Source: VAZQ01 sp963785745 (GTDB lineage Bacteria; Pseudomonadota; Alphaproteobacteria; Rhizobiales; Xanthobacteraceae). From it: DNA of 64,000 bases. The translations under genes were made by a program, and so were the position numbers. Within the stretch, counting starts at the first letter, position 1, and each line of letters starts with the position of its first letter. The notes under the pieces are model-generated. The model ran no database searches, was not told where the DNA came from, and saw only the letters and a program-made list of their open reading frames with translations. This document shows, one piece after another, positions 45,403-54,697 of this stretch. Where the stretch lies: positions 496,001 to 560,000 of the forward strand of contig CAWAWR010000009.1 in NCBI GenBank assembly GCA_963785745.1. Reading direction: 5' to 3'.

Positions 45403-46242
45403 TCAGTTCGCCAATGCCTTGCGCAGCGCCAGGAAATCGCGCCACGCGAGACGCTTCTGCAACGGGCTCCGCAGCAGGAACGCGGGATGGAACGTCGCGA
45501 GCGCGCGGATCTCGCGGCTGCCGGCCTGGAACGGGTACCAGCGTCCGCGCGATCTGGTGATGCCTTCGCGGATGTTGAGCAGGGTCTGCGCCGAGGGACC
45601 GCCGAGGCACACCAGCACGTCGGCACCGGTGAGCTCGATCTGGCGCGTGATGAACGGCAGGCAGATCGCGGACTCCTGCGGCGTCGGCGTGCGGTTGCCG
45701 GGCGGACGCCACGGCACGATGTTGGCGATGTAGGCATTGGTCTCGTCGAGCCCGATCGCGGCCATCATGCGGTCGAGCAGATGGCCGGAGCGTCCGACGA
45801 ACGGCAGCCCCGATTTGTCTTCTTCGTAGCCCGGCGCTTCGCCGACGAACATCACACGTGACTGCGGATTGCCGCGCCCGAACACGAGCTTGGTCGCGGT
45901 CGCGCGCAGCGCGCAGCCTTCGAAGCGGTCGAGGATCGCGCGCAGCGCGTCGAGGTCGGCGGCGGTTCTGGCCGCCTCGCGCGCGGCCATGATGGCGGCG
46001 TCCGGCGACGGCGGCGGTGCGGCCCCGTCGGTTCCCAACTCGCGCGCCGAGATTTGGCGCGGCGGCGTTGCCGGCGGCTTCGGGCGTGCGAGTTCCGGCA
46101 TCGGCGCGGGCGCCGGCATCGGCGGCGCAGCCTCCGGCTCGGCCAGGCGGTCGACCGGCGTTTCGCCGATAGCGGCATCCACGCCCGCCTCCTGATAGAA
46201 GGCGAGGATTTCCCGCAGGGCTTTTTCGTTGGCGACCGTCAT
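45403..46242 (-). CDS. Uracil-DNA glycosylase, family 4-like
   Basis: A 279-residue product. A Pro/Ala-rich N-terminal region (residues 30-90) precedes the glycosylase core. Motif A is FVGEAPGYEEDKSGLPFVGRSG, followed by YIANIVPWRPPGNRTPTPQE and the His-containing motif B ALATFHPAFLLRSP. It excises uracil from DNA. Family 4 enzymes usually bind a 4Fe-4S cluster through four Cys; here the first of the CxxC pair and the Cys before RPPGNR are missing (Trp in the latter), so a cluster is unlikely. It ends 3 bp from the convergent gene. Confidence 0.9.
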   Translation of the reverse strand: MTVANEKALREILAFYQEAGVDAAIGETPVDRLAEPEAAPPMPAPAPMPELARPKPPATPPRQISARELGTDGAAPPPSPDAAIMAAREAARTAADLDALRAILDRFEGCALRATATKLVFGRGNPQSRVMFVGEAPGYEEDKSGLPFVGRSGHLLDRMMAAIGLDETNAYIANIVPWRPPGNRTPTPQESAICLPFITRQIELTGADVLVCLGGPSAQTLLNIREGITRSRGRWYPFQAGSREIRALATFHPAFLLRSPLQKRLAWRDFLALRKALAN

Positions 46243-46363
46243 GCTGTGTCCGTGAAGCCGCCACGATAGCACGCCGCCGGGGCGATTGCCGCATGGCTGC
46301 AAACGTGGAAGAACGGCGCAAATCCTAGAGGGCTTCCAGATTCGGGACGGAGGCGAGGGGCCT

Positions 46364-48022
46364 ATGGCCGAAGACGAACTCCCAGCGCGCGAGGCGATGG
46401 AATTCGACGTGGTGATCGTCGGCGCCGGTCCGGCCGGGCTGGCGGCCGCCATCCGCCTCAAGCAGCGCTCGCCCGATATCTCCGTCGTCGTGGTGGAGAA
46501 GGGGTCCGAGGTCGGCGCGCACATTCTCTCCGGCGCGGTGATCGATCCGATCGGGCTCGACCGGCTGTTGCCGGACTGGCGCGACGACGAAGAAACGCCG
46601 GTCAAGACCAAGGTGAGCGACGACCGCTTCTACTGGCTCTCGGCGACGTCTTCGATCCGGCTGCCGAACTTCATCATGCCGCCGCTGATGTCGAACCACG
46701 GCAACTACGTCGTGTCGCTCGGCAGTGTCTGCCGCTGGCTCGCGACCCGGGCGGAAGCCGCCGGCGTCGAGATCTATCCGGGGTTCGCCGCGGTCGAAGT
46801 GCTCTACGACGCCGACGGCGCGGTTGCCGGTGTCGCCACCGGCGACATGGGCATCGGCAAGGACGGCAAGCCGACCGACAATTTCACCCGCGGCATGGAG
46901 CTGCGCGCGAAATACACGTTGTTCGCGGAGGGCGCGCGCGGAAGCCTCACCAAGATGCTGCTGAAACGCTTCGGTCTCGACAGCGATCGCGATCCGCAGA
47001 AATTCGGCATCGGGTTGAAGGAGCTTTGGCAGGTCGCGCCGGAGAAGCACCGCGCCGGGCTGGTGCAGCACTCGTTCGGCTGGCCGCTCGACAACAAGAC
47101 CGGCGGCGGGTCGTTCCTCTATCACTTCGACGACAATCTGGTGTCGGTCGGTTTTGTCGTGCACCTCAACTACGAGAACCCGTACATCAATCCGTTCGAG
47201 GAATTCCAGCGCTTCAAGACCCATCCGCTGGTGCGCGACACCTTCGAAGGCGGCAAGCGGCTCGCCTATGGCGCGCGCGCGATCACCGAAGGCGGCTACC
47301 AGTCGGTGCCGAAATTGTCGTTCCCGGGCGGCGCGCTGATCGGCTGCGCGGCGGGCTTCGTCAACGTGCCGCGCATCAAGGGCAGCCACAACGCCATCCT
47401 TTCGGGCATGCTCGCGGCCGAGCATGTCGCGGACGCGCTGGCCGAAGGCCGCAGCAACGACGAGATCAGCTCCTACGACGCTGTGTGGCCGGAAACCGAC
47501 GTCGGTGCCGATCTCTGGAAGGTGCGCAACGCGAAACCTTTGTGGTCGCGCTTCGGCACGTACCTCGGTATCGCGCTCGGCGGCTTCGACATGTGGTGCA
47601 ACACGCTCGGCTTCTCGCTGTTCGGCACGCTGCGTCACGGCAAATCGGATGCGAAGACGTTGCGGCCGGCGTCGGAATTCTCGCCGATCGCCTATCCCAA
47701 GCCCGACGGCAAGCTGACCTTCGACCGGCTCTCCTCGGTGTTCCTCTCCAACACCAACCACGAGGAGAACCAGCCGTCGCATCTCAAGGTCGCCGACCTC
47801 GCGCTGCAGAAGTCGTCCGAGCACGACGTCTTCGGCGGGCCGTCGGCCCGCTATTGTCCGGCGGCGGTGTATGAATGGGTGGAGGAGGGGGGTAATCCGC
47901 GGTTCGTGATTAACGCGCAGAACTGCGTCCACTGCAAAACCTGCGATATCAAAGACCCGAACCAGAACATCACCTGGGTTCCGCCCGAAGGCGGCGGCGG
48001 GCCGAATTATCCGAATATGTGA
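46364..48022 (+). CDS. Electron-transfer flavoprotein:ubiquinone oxidoreductase
   Basis: A 552-residue ETF-QO. The FAD motif FDVVIVGAGPAGLAAAIRL is near the N-terminus, the quinone/membrane region lies mid-protein (ALIGCAAGFVNVPRIKG), and the 4Fe-4S domain is C-terminal, with the Cys motif CVHCKTCDIKDPNQNITW and an earlier Cys in YCPAAVYE. It passes electrons from ETF, reduced by fatty- and amino-acid dehydrogenases, to ubiquinone at the inner membrane. The ATG at 46364 is supported by GGAGG upstream and by homologue starts. It is divergent from the uracil-DNA glycosylase. Confidence 0.96.
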   Translation: MAEDELPAREAMEFDVVIVGAGPAGLAAAIRLKQRSPDISVVVVEKGSEVGAHILSGAVIDPIGLDRLLPDWRDDEETPVKTKVSDDRFYWLSATSSIRLPNFIMPPLMSNHGNYVVSLGSVCRWLATRAEAAGVEIYPGFAAVEVLYDADGAVAGVATGDMGIGKDGKPTDNFTRGMELRAKYTLFAEGARGSLTKMLLKRFGLDSDRDPQKFGIGLKELWQVAPEKHRAGLVQHSFGWPLDNKTGGGSFLYHFDDNLVSVGFVVHLNYENPYINPFEEFQRFKTHPLVRDTFEGGKRLAYGARAITEGGYQSVPKLSFPGGALIGCAAGFVNVPRIKGSHNAILSGMLAAEHVADALAEGRSNDEISSYDAVWPETDVGADLWKVRNAKPLWSRFGTYLGIALGGFDMWCNTLGFSLFGTLRHGKSDAKTLRPASEFSPIAYPKPDGKLTFDRLSSVFLSNTNHEENQPSHLKVADLALQKSSEHDVFGGPSARYCPAAVYEWVEEGGNPRFVINAQNCVHCKTCDIKDPNQNITWVPPEGGGGPNYPNM

Positions 48023-48140
48023 TACGTCCGGTCACGATGCTGCCACACCGCCACTTTCAATGGACATTCCGGCTCTTGCGGGTATGAAAACGTGGCGTTC
48101 TTGCGGGGCGGACGCAAAAAGGTCATTCTCGCCTGAATTT

Positions 48141-49958
48141 ATGCGGCCGCGCGACACCAGTGCGCTTCCGCCAGATGGAGTTGACCGAATCGTGATTCCT
48201 CCGTTTTCGATCCTGCGGGCAGCCTTGCCGGCGCTTGCAGCCCTCCTGGTTTGGTCTGGCATCGCGGCCGCGCAAGCGCCGCAGCAGTCCACGCCCCGGC
48301 CGAAGACGACGCTCGCGTTTCCGCGCGTTTCGGTATCCGGCAGCTATCTGGCCGCGCGTCACGCCGGGTTGGCCCGCGACGCCGCCGCGGCTGCAATCTA
48401 CTACCGCGCCGCGTTGCGCGGCGACCCGCGCAATCCGGAGCTCCTCAATCGCGCCTTCCTGGCGGTCCTGCAGAACGGCGAGATCGACGAGGCCGTGCGG
48501 TTGGCCGACCGGTTGCTCCAGGTCGACAAGACCGATCGTGTCGCCCGCTTGGTGTTGGGCGTAAAGGCGATCAAGCAAAAACAATATGTGACGGCTCGCC
48601 AGCAGTTCGTGCAGTCGGTGCGTGGCCCGGTCACGGATTTGGCGGCAGCTTTGCTGGCGGCCTGGACCAATGTCGGCCCCAACGAGAGCAAGGCCGCGAT
48701 CGACACCATCGACAAGCTCCAGGGTCCGGAGTCCTACAACATCCTGAAGGACCTGCATGCCGGATTGATCCTGGATGCGTCGGCGCAACGGCGCGACGCG
48801 CTCAAGCGTCTGGAGCGCGCTTACAAGATCGATCCGAGCGTGCTGCGGATTGCGCAGGCCTATGGCAGCCAACTTTCGCGCCTGGGCAATCGGGACGAGG
48901 CCTTGAAGGTCTTCAAGGCGCTCGACGAGGCGCTGCCGCGCCATCCGCTGGTGCTTGAAGCGATCCGGGATATCGAAGCCGGGCGGCGCATCGCGCCGCT
49001 GGTCGACTCCGCGCAATCCGGCGCCGCGGAGGCGCTCTACACCATCGGTGCGGCGCTTGGACGGCGCGGCGAGGATGTCGGCATCGTCTATCTGCAGCTC
49101 GCGCTCTACCTCGCGCCGAACCATGCGCTGGCGTTGACGTCGCTCGCCGACATCTATGAAGGCATGCGCAAGCCCGAACTGGCGATCAAGACGTATGAGC
49201 GCGTCGCCACGGCCTCGCCGCTCAGCCAGAATGCGCGCGTCCAGCGCGCGCTCAATCTCGACCAGATCGATCGGACCGATGAGGCGATCGCAGATCTGGA
49301 GCGGATCATCGAAGCCAATGCGAGCGACCGCGAAGCCACGATGGCGCTCGGCAACATTCTGCGTGCACGCAAGAAGTTCGCCGAATGCGCGGACGTCTAT
49401 TCCAAAGCCATCGACACCATCTCGAAGACCGAAAAGTCGAGCTGGGTGGTCTATTATTTCCGCGGCATCTGCTACGAGCGCTCCAAGCAATGGCCGAAGG
49501 CCGAAGTCGATATGAAGATGGCGCTCGAACTGTCGCCTGACCAGGCGCTGGTGCTCAATTATCTCGGCTATTCATGGGTGGATCAGGGCGTCCATCTTGA
49601 AGAAGGCATGCGCATGATCCGGCGCGCCGTCGAGCAGCGCGCCGACGATGGCTACATCGTCGACTCGCTGGGCTGGGCCTATTACCGGATGGGCGACTTC
49701 GAGAACGCCGTGAAGTATCTCGAGCAGGCGGTCGAGCTGAAGCCCGAAGACCCGACCATCAACGATCATCTCGGCGACGCCTATTGGCGCGTTGGCCGCC
49801 GTCTCGAAGCCGGCTTCCAGTGGGCACATGCACGCGACCTGAAGCCGGAGCCGGAGGATCTCGAGAAGATCCTGGAGAAGCTGAAAAACGAACTCGCGGG
49901 CGATCCGCCGCCGCCAACCACCTCCGCCGACCACACCGCCAAGCCCGGCGGCGGCTAA
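48141..49958 (+). CDS. Tetratricopeptide repeat exported protein
   Basis: About 605 residues with a signal peptide (ILRAALPALAALLVWSGIAAAQA) and then at least ten TPR-like helix pairs, for example LLNRAFLAVLQNGEIDEAVRLADRLL, VYLQLALYLAPNHALALTSLADIYE and YIVDSLGWAYYRMGDFENAVKYLEQAVEL. It is a scaffold for protein contacts in the periplasm. Start choice is uncertain: ATG at 48060, ATG at 48141 or GTG at 48192 are all in frame, and the last gives the shortest signal peptide. ispE follows after 6 bases, so the two may be co-transcribed. Confidence 0.85.
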   Translation: MRPRDTSALPPDGVDRIVIPPFSILRAALPALAALLVWSGIAAAQAPQQSTPRPKTTLAFPRVSVSGSYLAARHAGLARDAAAAAIYYRAALRGDPRNPELLNRAFLAVLQNGEIDEAVRLADRLLQVDKTDRVARLVLGVKAIKQKQYVTARQQFVQSVRGPVTDLAAALLAAWTNVGPNESKAAIDTIDKLQGPESYNILKDLHAGLILDASAQRRDALKRLERAYKIDPSVLRIAQAYGSQLSRLGNRDEALKVFKALDEALPRHPLVLEAIRDIEAGRRIAPLVDSAQSGAAEALYTIGAALGRRGEDVGIVYLQLALYLAPNHALALTSLADIYEGMRKPELAIKTYERVATASPLSQNARVQRALNLDQIDRTDEAIADLERIIEANASDREATMALGNILRARKKFAECADVYSKAIDTISKTEKSSWVVYYFRGICYERSKQWPKAEVDMKMALELSPDQALVLNYLGYSWVDQGVHLEEGMRMIRRAVEQRADDGYIVDSLGWAYYRMGDFENAVKYLEQAVELKPEDPTINDHLGDAYWRVGRRLEAGFQWAHARDLKPEPEDLEKILEKLKNELAGDPPPPTTSADHTAKPGGG

Positions 49959-49964
49959 ACAAAC

Positions 49965-50846
49965 GTGGCCGCCGCGCGCGCCGAACGGGCGCCCGCCAAG
50001 ATCAACCTGACGCTTCGCGTCGTCGGCCGCCGCCCCGACGGCTATCATGACATCGAGAGCCTCGTGGTGTTCGCCGGCGTCGGCGACACGCTGACCTTTG
50101 CGCCGGCGCGCTCGCTCGCACTCACCGTCAATGGTCCGACGGCGGCGGCGGCCGGAGCCATCGGCGAAAATCTCGTGCTGAAGGCCGTGCGTGCGCTCGC
50201 CGAACGCGTCGAGGGCCTCAAGCTCGGGCGCTTTGTCCTGACCAAGCGGCTGCCGGTCGCGGCCGGGGTCGGGGGCGGCTCATCCGACGCTGCCGCGGCG
50301 CTGCGGCTCATCGCCCGCGCCAGCCGCATCGCCGTTGGCGACCCTCGGCTGATGGAGGCGGCGCGCGTGACCGGCGCCGACGTACCCGTGTGCCTCGATC
50401 CGCGCCCGCGCATAATGCGCGGCACCGGCGAGATTTTGTCCGGCCCGCTCGCCATGCCGAAGCTTCCGGCGGTGCTGGTCAATCCGCGGGTTGCGGTGCC
50501 GACCAAGGATGTCTTTGCCGCGTTACGCGGTCAGCTCAAGGCGCAAACGGAAGGTGCGAGTGATACGACGCTCGAGTCGCACGCGCGCTTGAAAATGAAA
50601 GAGCTGATCGACGCGGTCGCGAATGGCCGCAACGACCTGGAGGCGCCGGCGGTCACGATCGCGCCGGTGATTGCGCAGGTGCTCGCCGATCTGGGGTCGC
50701 TCAATGGCTGCCGCCTCGCGCGCATGTCCGGTTCGGGCGCGACCTGCTACGGATTGTTCGGCACCGCGCCGGCCGCCGCCGCAGCGGCGCGCGCGTTGCG
50801 CGCCAAACATCCGGACTGGTGGATACGGGCGACAAAGCTCGGGTAG
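49965..50846 (+). CDS. ispE: 4-diphosphocytidyl-2-C-methyl-D-erythritol kinase
   Basis: A 293-residue GHMP kinase of the MEP isoprenoid pathway. It has the N-terminal motif ERAPAKINLTLRVVGRRPDGYHDI with the catalytic Lys/Asp region, the ATP loop PVAAGVGGGSSDAAAALRL near residue 95, and the C-terminal MSGSGATCYGLF motif. It phosphorylates CDP-methylerythritol in the cytoplasm. The start is GTG. Products feed the polyprenyl diphosphate synthase encoded about 4 kb downstream. Confidence 0.96.
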   Translation: MAAARAERAPAKINLTLRVVGRRPDGYHDIESLVVFAGVGDTLTFAPARSLALTVNGPTAAAAGAIGENLVLKAVRALAERVEGLKLGRFVLTKRLPVAAGVGGGSSDAAAALRLIARASRIAVGDPRLMEAARVTGADVPVCLDPRPRIMRGTGEILSGPLAMPKLPAVLVNPRVAVPTKDVFAALRGQLKAQTEGASDTTLESHARLKMKELIDAVANGRNDLEAPAVTIAPVIAQVLADLGSLNGCRLARMSGSGATCYGLFGTAPAAAAAARALRAKHPDWWIRATKLG

Positions 50847-51106
50847 CAGCAGGCGTCGTTTGTCGGCACGCTTACAAATCCGCCGTTGCACCGGTGCAAG
50901 CAGGACTCAAAAAATCCTTTTGATCCCCAACAGCTGTAATCCATTTTGTTATTATACAATATCGCTATGTAGATGGTGCTATTTTTACGTGACGCACATT
51001 TATAAGGGATAATTTTCTGTGTACCCGACCTTGCTGAAGTGACCCAGTTGTCATCATCCAGTTGACGCGCATTCGTCGCTGGCAGGCTCGGCACAACGAG
51101 CCAGCC
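50847..51106. promoter_or_regulatory. AT-rich spacer upstream of cheW
   Basis: A 260-bp region whose middle (about 50905-51020) is strikingly AT-rich for this genome, with runs such as TTTTGTTATTATACAATAT. It carries no gene. It probably includes the promoter of the cheW/receptor pair. TATACA-like and TATAAG-like -10 candidates are present, but no paired -35 can be assigned with confidence. Confidence 0.45.
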
Positions 51107-51667
51107 ATGGATGCACCAGCCGCCCCTGCGATCCCTGCCGCCCCCTCGGCCGCAATCAACGCAGACACCGGTGCCGCGCGGGGCGCGGCAGCGCCCACCG
51201 AATTCATCAGCTTTGCCATCGGCGACGACCAGTACGGCGTCGACATCATGGCGGTGCGGGAGATCAAGGGCTGGTCGGAAATCACTCACTTGCCCAGGCA
51301 GCCCGAATATGTGCGGGGCGTGCTCAATCTCCGCGGCGTTATCGTTCCGATCATCGACCTGCGGTGCCGCTTCGGCCAGGGCCTGACGGCGGCGACGCCG
51401 CTGCACATCGTAATCATCGTGCAGATTGGTCCGCGGCTTGTCGGCCTGCTCGCCGATCGGGTGCTCGATATCGTCTCGTTCGAGCCGACGCAGGTTCAAC
51501 CGGTGCCGCGCGTCGCCCAGGCATCGCGTGTGGATTTCCTGTCGGGGCTGGTGACGGTCGATGGTGCAATGCTTGCGCTGATCGACCTGCAAAATCTGCT
51601 GGCCGTGACGATGACCGACACCGAGGACGCCTCAGCCGGCGATCGGAAATCCGCAAGCGCAGCCTAG
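51107..51667 (+). CDS. cheW: Chemotaxis coupling protein CheW
   Basis: A 186-residue CheW. After an Ala/Pro-rich N-terminal 30 residues comes the CheW fold: EFISFAIGDDQYGVDIMAVREI, LPRQPEYVRGVLNLRGVIVPIIDLR and GLLADRVLDIVSFEP. It links methyl-accepting receptors to the kinase CheA. It lies 100 bp before a receptor gene on the same strand; no cheA or cheY is in the window, so this is an accessory pair. The ATG at 51107 fits the homologous start. Confidence 0.94.
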   Translation: MDAPAAPAIPAAPSAAINADTGAARGAAAPTEFISFAIGDDQYGVDIMAVREIKGWSEITHLPRQPEYVRGVLNLRGVIVPIIDLRCRFGQGLTAATPLHIVIIVQIGPRLVGLLADRVLDIVSFEPTQVQPVPRVAQASRVDFLSGLVTVDGAMLALIDLQNLLAVTMTDTEDASAGDRKSASAA

Positions 51668-51766
51668 AGAAACTAACGAGGATTCGTCTACGTCGGCAAC
51701 ACACCATAGCGCGCGCGTCGGCCGACGCGATCGTTGCTGCATATCTCAGGCCAGGAGGGCCCATCT

Positions 51767-54109
51767 ATGCTGAAGCTGTCGAATATCCGAGTCCCCGTCC
51801 GTATCGCCATTGCGTGCCTGCTTCCGCTGGTCGCTTTCACTGGCTTCGCCGCGAAAGAACTGCTCGAAAAACGTGAGACCTTTTCGACGATGCAAGGTGT
51901 TGCGGTCGTCGTCGAAGCGGTGCCGATGATTTCCAGCCTCATAAGCGAACTCCAGAAAGAACGCGGCGCTTCAACCGGATTCGTGAGCTCCAAGGGAAAA
52001 TCATTCGCGGACGCGATGCGCAATCAGCGGTCGCTGACCGACAAGGCTCTCAGCAACTGGAAGCAGCAACTATCCCGCTACACACAATCGGCGGCCGGAA
52101 CGAGTTTTGCGCGCAACCTCGAAGCCGCCAATTCCCGGCTTGCCGAGATCGCAAGCATGCGCACGAGCATCGACGCGCTTTCCATCGATGGAGCGAAGAC
52201 GGTCGAGTTCTACACCACGGCGATCTCAAACCTCATCACCGTCGTCGATGCCGTCAGCGAGATGAGCGAGGATGGACGGATCATCCGGCAGGCGAGCGCG
52301 CTGGCCTCACACATACGGCGCTGGGAATTTACCGCGCAAACACGCGCGCTGGGCGCGCAGGGCTTTGCGGCCGGCCAGTTCACGCAGCAGGGCTATCAGC
52401 AGTTCATGCGGGTGCAGGTCCTGAGCGACGCGTATGCCGCGATGTTCAGGCGGTATGCAACGACTGCGCAAGCCGAGTATGTGACCAACGCGCTTCGGGG
52501 ACCGGCCCAGGACGAATTCATTCGAATGCGGCAACTGGCCAACAATTCCCCGTTCGACAACAAGATGGCCACCGTCACCGGCCCGCAATGGTTCGAGGCT
52601 GCGACACGCTATGTGGATGCCCTCAACGGCACCGAACATCGTCTCGTGGACGACTTCATGGCGGCGGTAAGGGCCGCTGCCTCGGAAGCGCGATGGGGAT
52701 TTTGGACCTTGCTGATAGTGGCGATCGGGCTCTTGGCTGTTACCGGCACCATCAGCGTGTTTGTCGTGCTCTCCATCACGCGTCCGGTCGGACAGTTGGT
52801 CGATACGATGACGACGCTCGCACAAGGGCACAACGACATCGAGGTGCCGGGTGCCGAACGCGGCGACGAGCTCGGGCACATGGCGCGGGCCGTGCTGGTG
52901 TTCCGCGACGCGGCGGTCGAGAAGACCCGCCTTGAGGCTGAGTCCGCCGATGCGCAGAAAGCGGCGGAGGTGGAGCGCCAGCGCAACGAGGCGGCGCGGG
53001 CCGCCGCCGCGGCGCAGGTCAAGCATGTCGTGGATGCGCTCGGCGAAGGGCTTGAGCAGCTTGCAAAGGGTGCGCTCACCTTCCGGATCACCGAGGAATT
53101 TGACGACGAATACAAGAAGGTGCAGAGCGACTTCAACGCGGCCATCGCCCAGTTACAGGAGACCATCAGCGCGATCGTAACGTCGACCCGCGAGGTGTCG
53201 AACGCCGCCGGTGAGATTTCGTCGAGCACGACGGACCTGTCGCAGCGGACGGAAGAGCAGGCGGCGAGCCTCGAAGAGACCTCGGCCTCGATGGAGCAGA
53301 TCTCCGCGACGGTGAAGCAGAACGCGGAGAACGCCCAGCAAGCCAATCAGTTTGCGTCCGGCACGCGCGAAGTCTGCGATCGCGGCGGCCAGGTGGTGGC
53401 GGAAGCGGTCAAGGCGATGTCGCGGATCGAGGAGTCCTCGCGCAAGATCTCCGACATCATCGGGGTGATCGACGAGATCGCGCGGCAAACCAACCTGCTT
53501 GCGCTCAACGCGGCGGTCGAAGCCGCCCGCGCCGGCGAGGCGGGCCGCGGCTTTGCGGTGGTCGCGTCGGAAGTGCGCAGCCTGGCGCAGCGCTCGTCAC
53601 AGGCGGCCAAGGACATCAAGGACCTGATCGTCAGTAGTTCCGGTCAGGTGCAGGAGGGTGTGGAGCTGGTCAACCGTGCCGGCACCTCGCTGAACGAGAT
53701 CCTCGCCTCGATCAAGAAGGTGGCGGACATCGTCTCCGACATAGCAGCGGCGAGCGCCGAGCAGGCGACCGGGCTGGAGCAGGTCAACAAGGCGCTGGCG
53801 CAGATGGACGAGGTCACCCAGCAGAACTCGGCGCTGGTGGAGGAGAACGCCGCGACCGCCAAGACGCTCGAGCACCAGGCCCATGCGATGGACGAGCGGG
53901 TGGCATCTTTCCACATCGACAATGGCGCCCGCGTGGCCGCGCAGCCCCGCGCGGAGACGAAGGTCCAGCCGGTCGCCGCCGCCAAGCGGGCGCCGGTCGT
54001 GACGTCCCCGCGCGCCGCCGCAGCGAGCAGGGGCGGCGGTCCGGTCGGCCGCATGCGGACCGCGCTGGCCACCGCGATCAAAGAGGATCCGGAGTGGAAA
54101 GAATTTTGA
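51767..54109 (+). CDS. Methyl-accepting chemotaxis protein with nitrate/nitrite-sensing domain
   Basis: A 780-residue receptor. The ATG at 51767 follows CAGGAGGG. N-terminal membrane helix about 8-28; a periplasmic helical NIT-type domain (SSLISELQKERGASTGFVSS, residues 60-300); second membrane helix about 320-345; HAMP about 345-400; then the signalling domain with the hairpin tip IDEIARQTNLLALNAAVEAARAGEAGRGFAVVA split over residues 575-610. The C-terminus ends EDPEWKEF, resembling a CheR-docking tail. The domain plan suggests sensing nitrate or nitrite, but this is inferred. It is paired with cheW. Confidence 0.92.
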   Translation: MLKLSNIRVPVRIAIACLLPLVAFTGFAAKELLEKRETFSTMQGVAVVVEAVPMISSLISELQKERGASTGFVSSKGKSFADAMRNQRSLTDKALSNWKQQLSRYTQSAAGTSFARNLEAANSRLAEIASMRTSIDALSIDGAKTVEFYTTAISNLITVVDAVSEMSEDGRIIRQASALASHIRRWEFTAQTRALGAQGFAAGQFTQQGYQQFMRVQVLSDAYAAMFRRYATTAQAEYVTNALRGPAQDEFIRMRQLANNSPFDNKMATVTGPQWFEAATRYVDALNGTEHRLVDDFMAAVRAAASEARWGFWTLLIVAIGLLAVTGTISVFVVLSITRPVGQLVDTMTTLAQGHNDIEVPGAERGDELGHMARAVLVFRDAAVEKTRLEAESADAQKAAEVERQRNEAARAAAAAQVKHVVDALGEGLEQLAKGALTFRITEEFDDEYKKVQSDFNAAIAQLQETISAIVTSTREVSNAAGEISSSTTDLSQRTEEQAASLEETSASMEQISATVKQNAENAQQANQFASGTREVCDRGGQVVAEAVKAMSRIEESSRKISDIIGVIDEIARQTNLLALNAAVEAARAGEAGRGFAVVASEVRSLAQRSSQAAKDIKDLIVSSSGQVQEGVELVNRAGTSLNEILASIKKVADIVSDIAAASAEQATGLEQVNKALAQMDEVTQQNSALVEENAATAKTLEHQAHAMDERVASFHIDNGARVAAQPRAETKVQPVAAAKRAPVVTSPRAAAASRGGGPVGRMRTALATAIKEDPEWKEF

Positions 54110-54130
54110 TGACGGTGTCCGCTCTCGCGG

Positions 54131-54571
54131 CTATCGGATCGGCGAGTAGTCGGTGGCCTCGGCGTAGATCGAGTCGACCTTGAGATTGATCGGTCCGTCC
54201 TTCTCGGTCTCGGCCCAGACCTTCGCCCGTTCCGGGCTTGCCCGGAATGCATCCCAGTTCTTTTTGGCGGCCTCGCGGCTGGGATGTGCGAGCACATACA
54301 CGAGGGTGTTCTGCGACAGCGGAGCATCGCTCGCTGTCCAGAAGCCGACCAGCGTGAGCCCGTATTTCGGGAATATCGTCGGGATGATGTGATCGCGGAA
54401 CCGCGCCTTCATCGCCTCGAACTTGCCGGGCTGCGCCGTGTAGGTCCGGATTTCGAAAACGCGATTGGCTCCTTGCGCGTGCGCCGCCGGTCCGATTTCA
54501 CCACGGATGATGAAGCCGGCGACGAACATTCCCGCGCCAACCGTTGCAAGCGCCCATGTGCGACCAAGCAT
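54131..54571 (-). CDS. NIPSNAP family protein
   Basis: A 146-residue product started at MLGRTWALATVG after GGGAGG. An N-terminal membrane or signal segment (residues 5-25) precedes a NIPSNAP/ferredoxin-like dimeric alpha-beta barrel (VFEIRTYTAQPGKFEAMKARF, YGLTLVGFWTAS, VYVLAHPSREAAKKNWDAF). The biochemical role of bacterial NIPSNAP proteins is unknown; some act in ligand or aromatic compound handling. It is convergent with the chemoreceptor, 21 bp away. Confidence 0.87.
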   Translation of the reverse strand: MLGRTWALATVGAGMFVAGFIIRGEIGPAAHAQGANRVFEIRTYTAQPGKFEAMKARFRDHIIPTIFPKYGLTLVGFWTASDAPLSQNTLVYVLAHPSREAAKKNWDAFRASPERAKVWAETEKDGPINLKVDSIYAEATDYSPIR

Positions 54572-54697
54572 CCGAACCTCCCTAGAGCTTGTTTTTCGAT
54601 TTTGCGTCGCGGCCAGGCGGCCGCTGCGCAAGCCTAGCACGGGCCGGCGCTCGGAGTCCGGGATCGACTGTGATGATGCCGGCGATCGGAAACGAAG

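Noticed and set aside
46325..47932. A 535-residue minus-strand open frame opposite ETF-quinone oxidoreductase
   Set aside because: It is a shadow of a strongly conserved gene; its composition is typical of antisense frames in high-GC DNA and no domain is visible.
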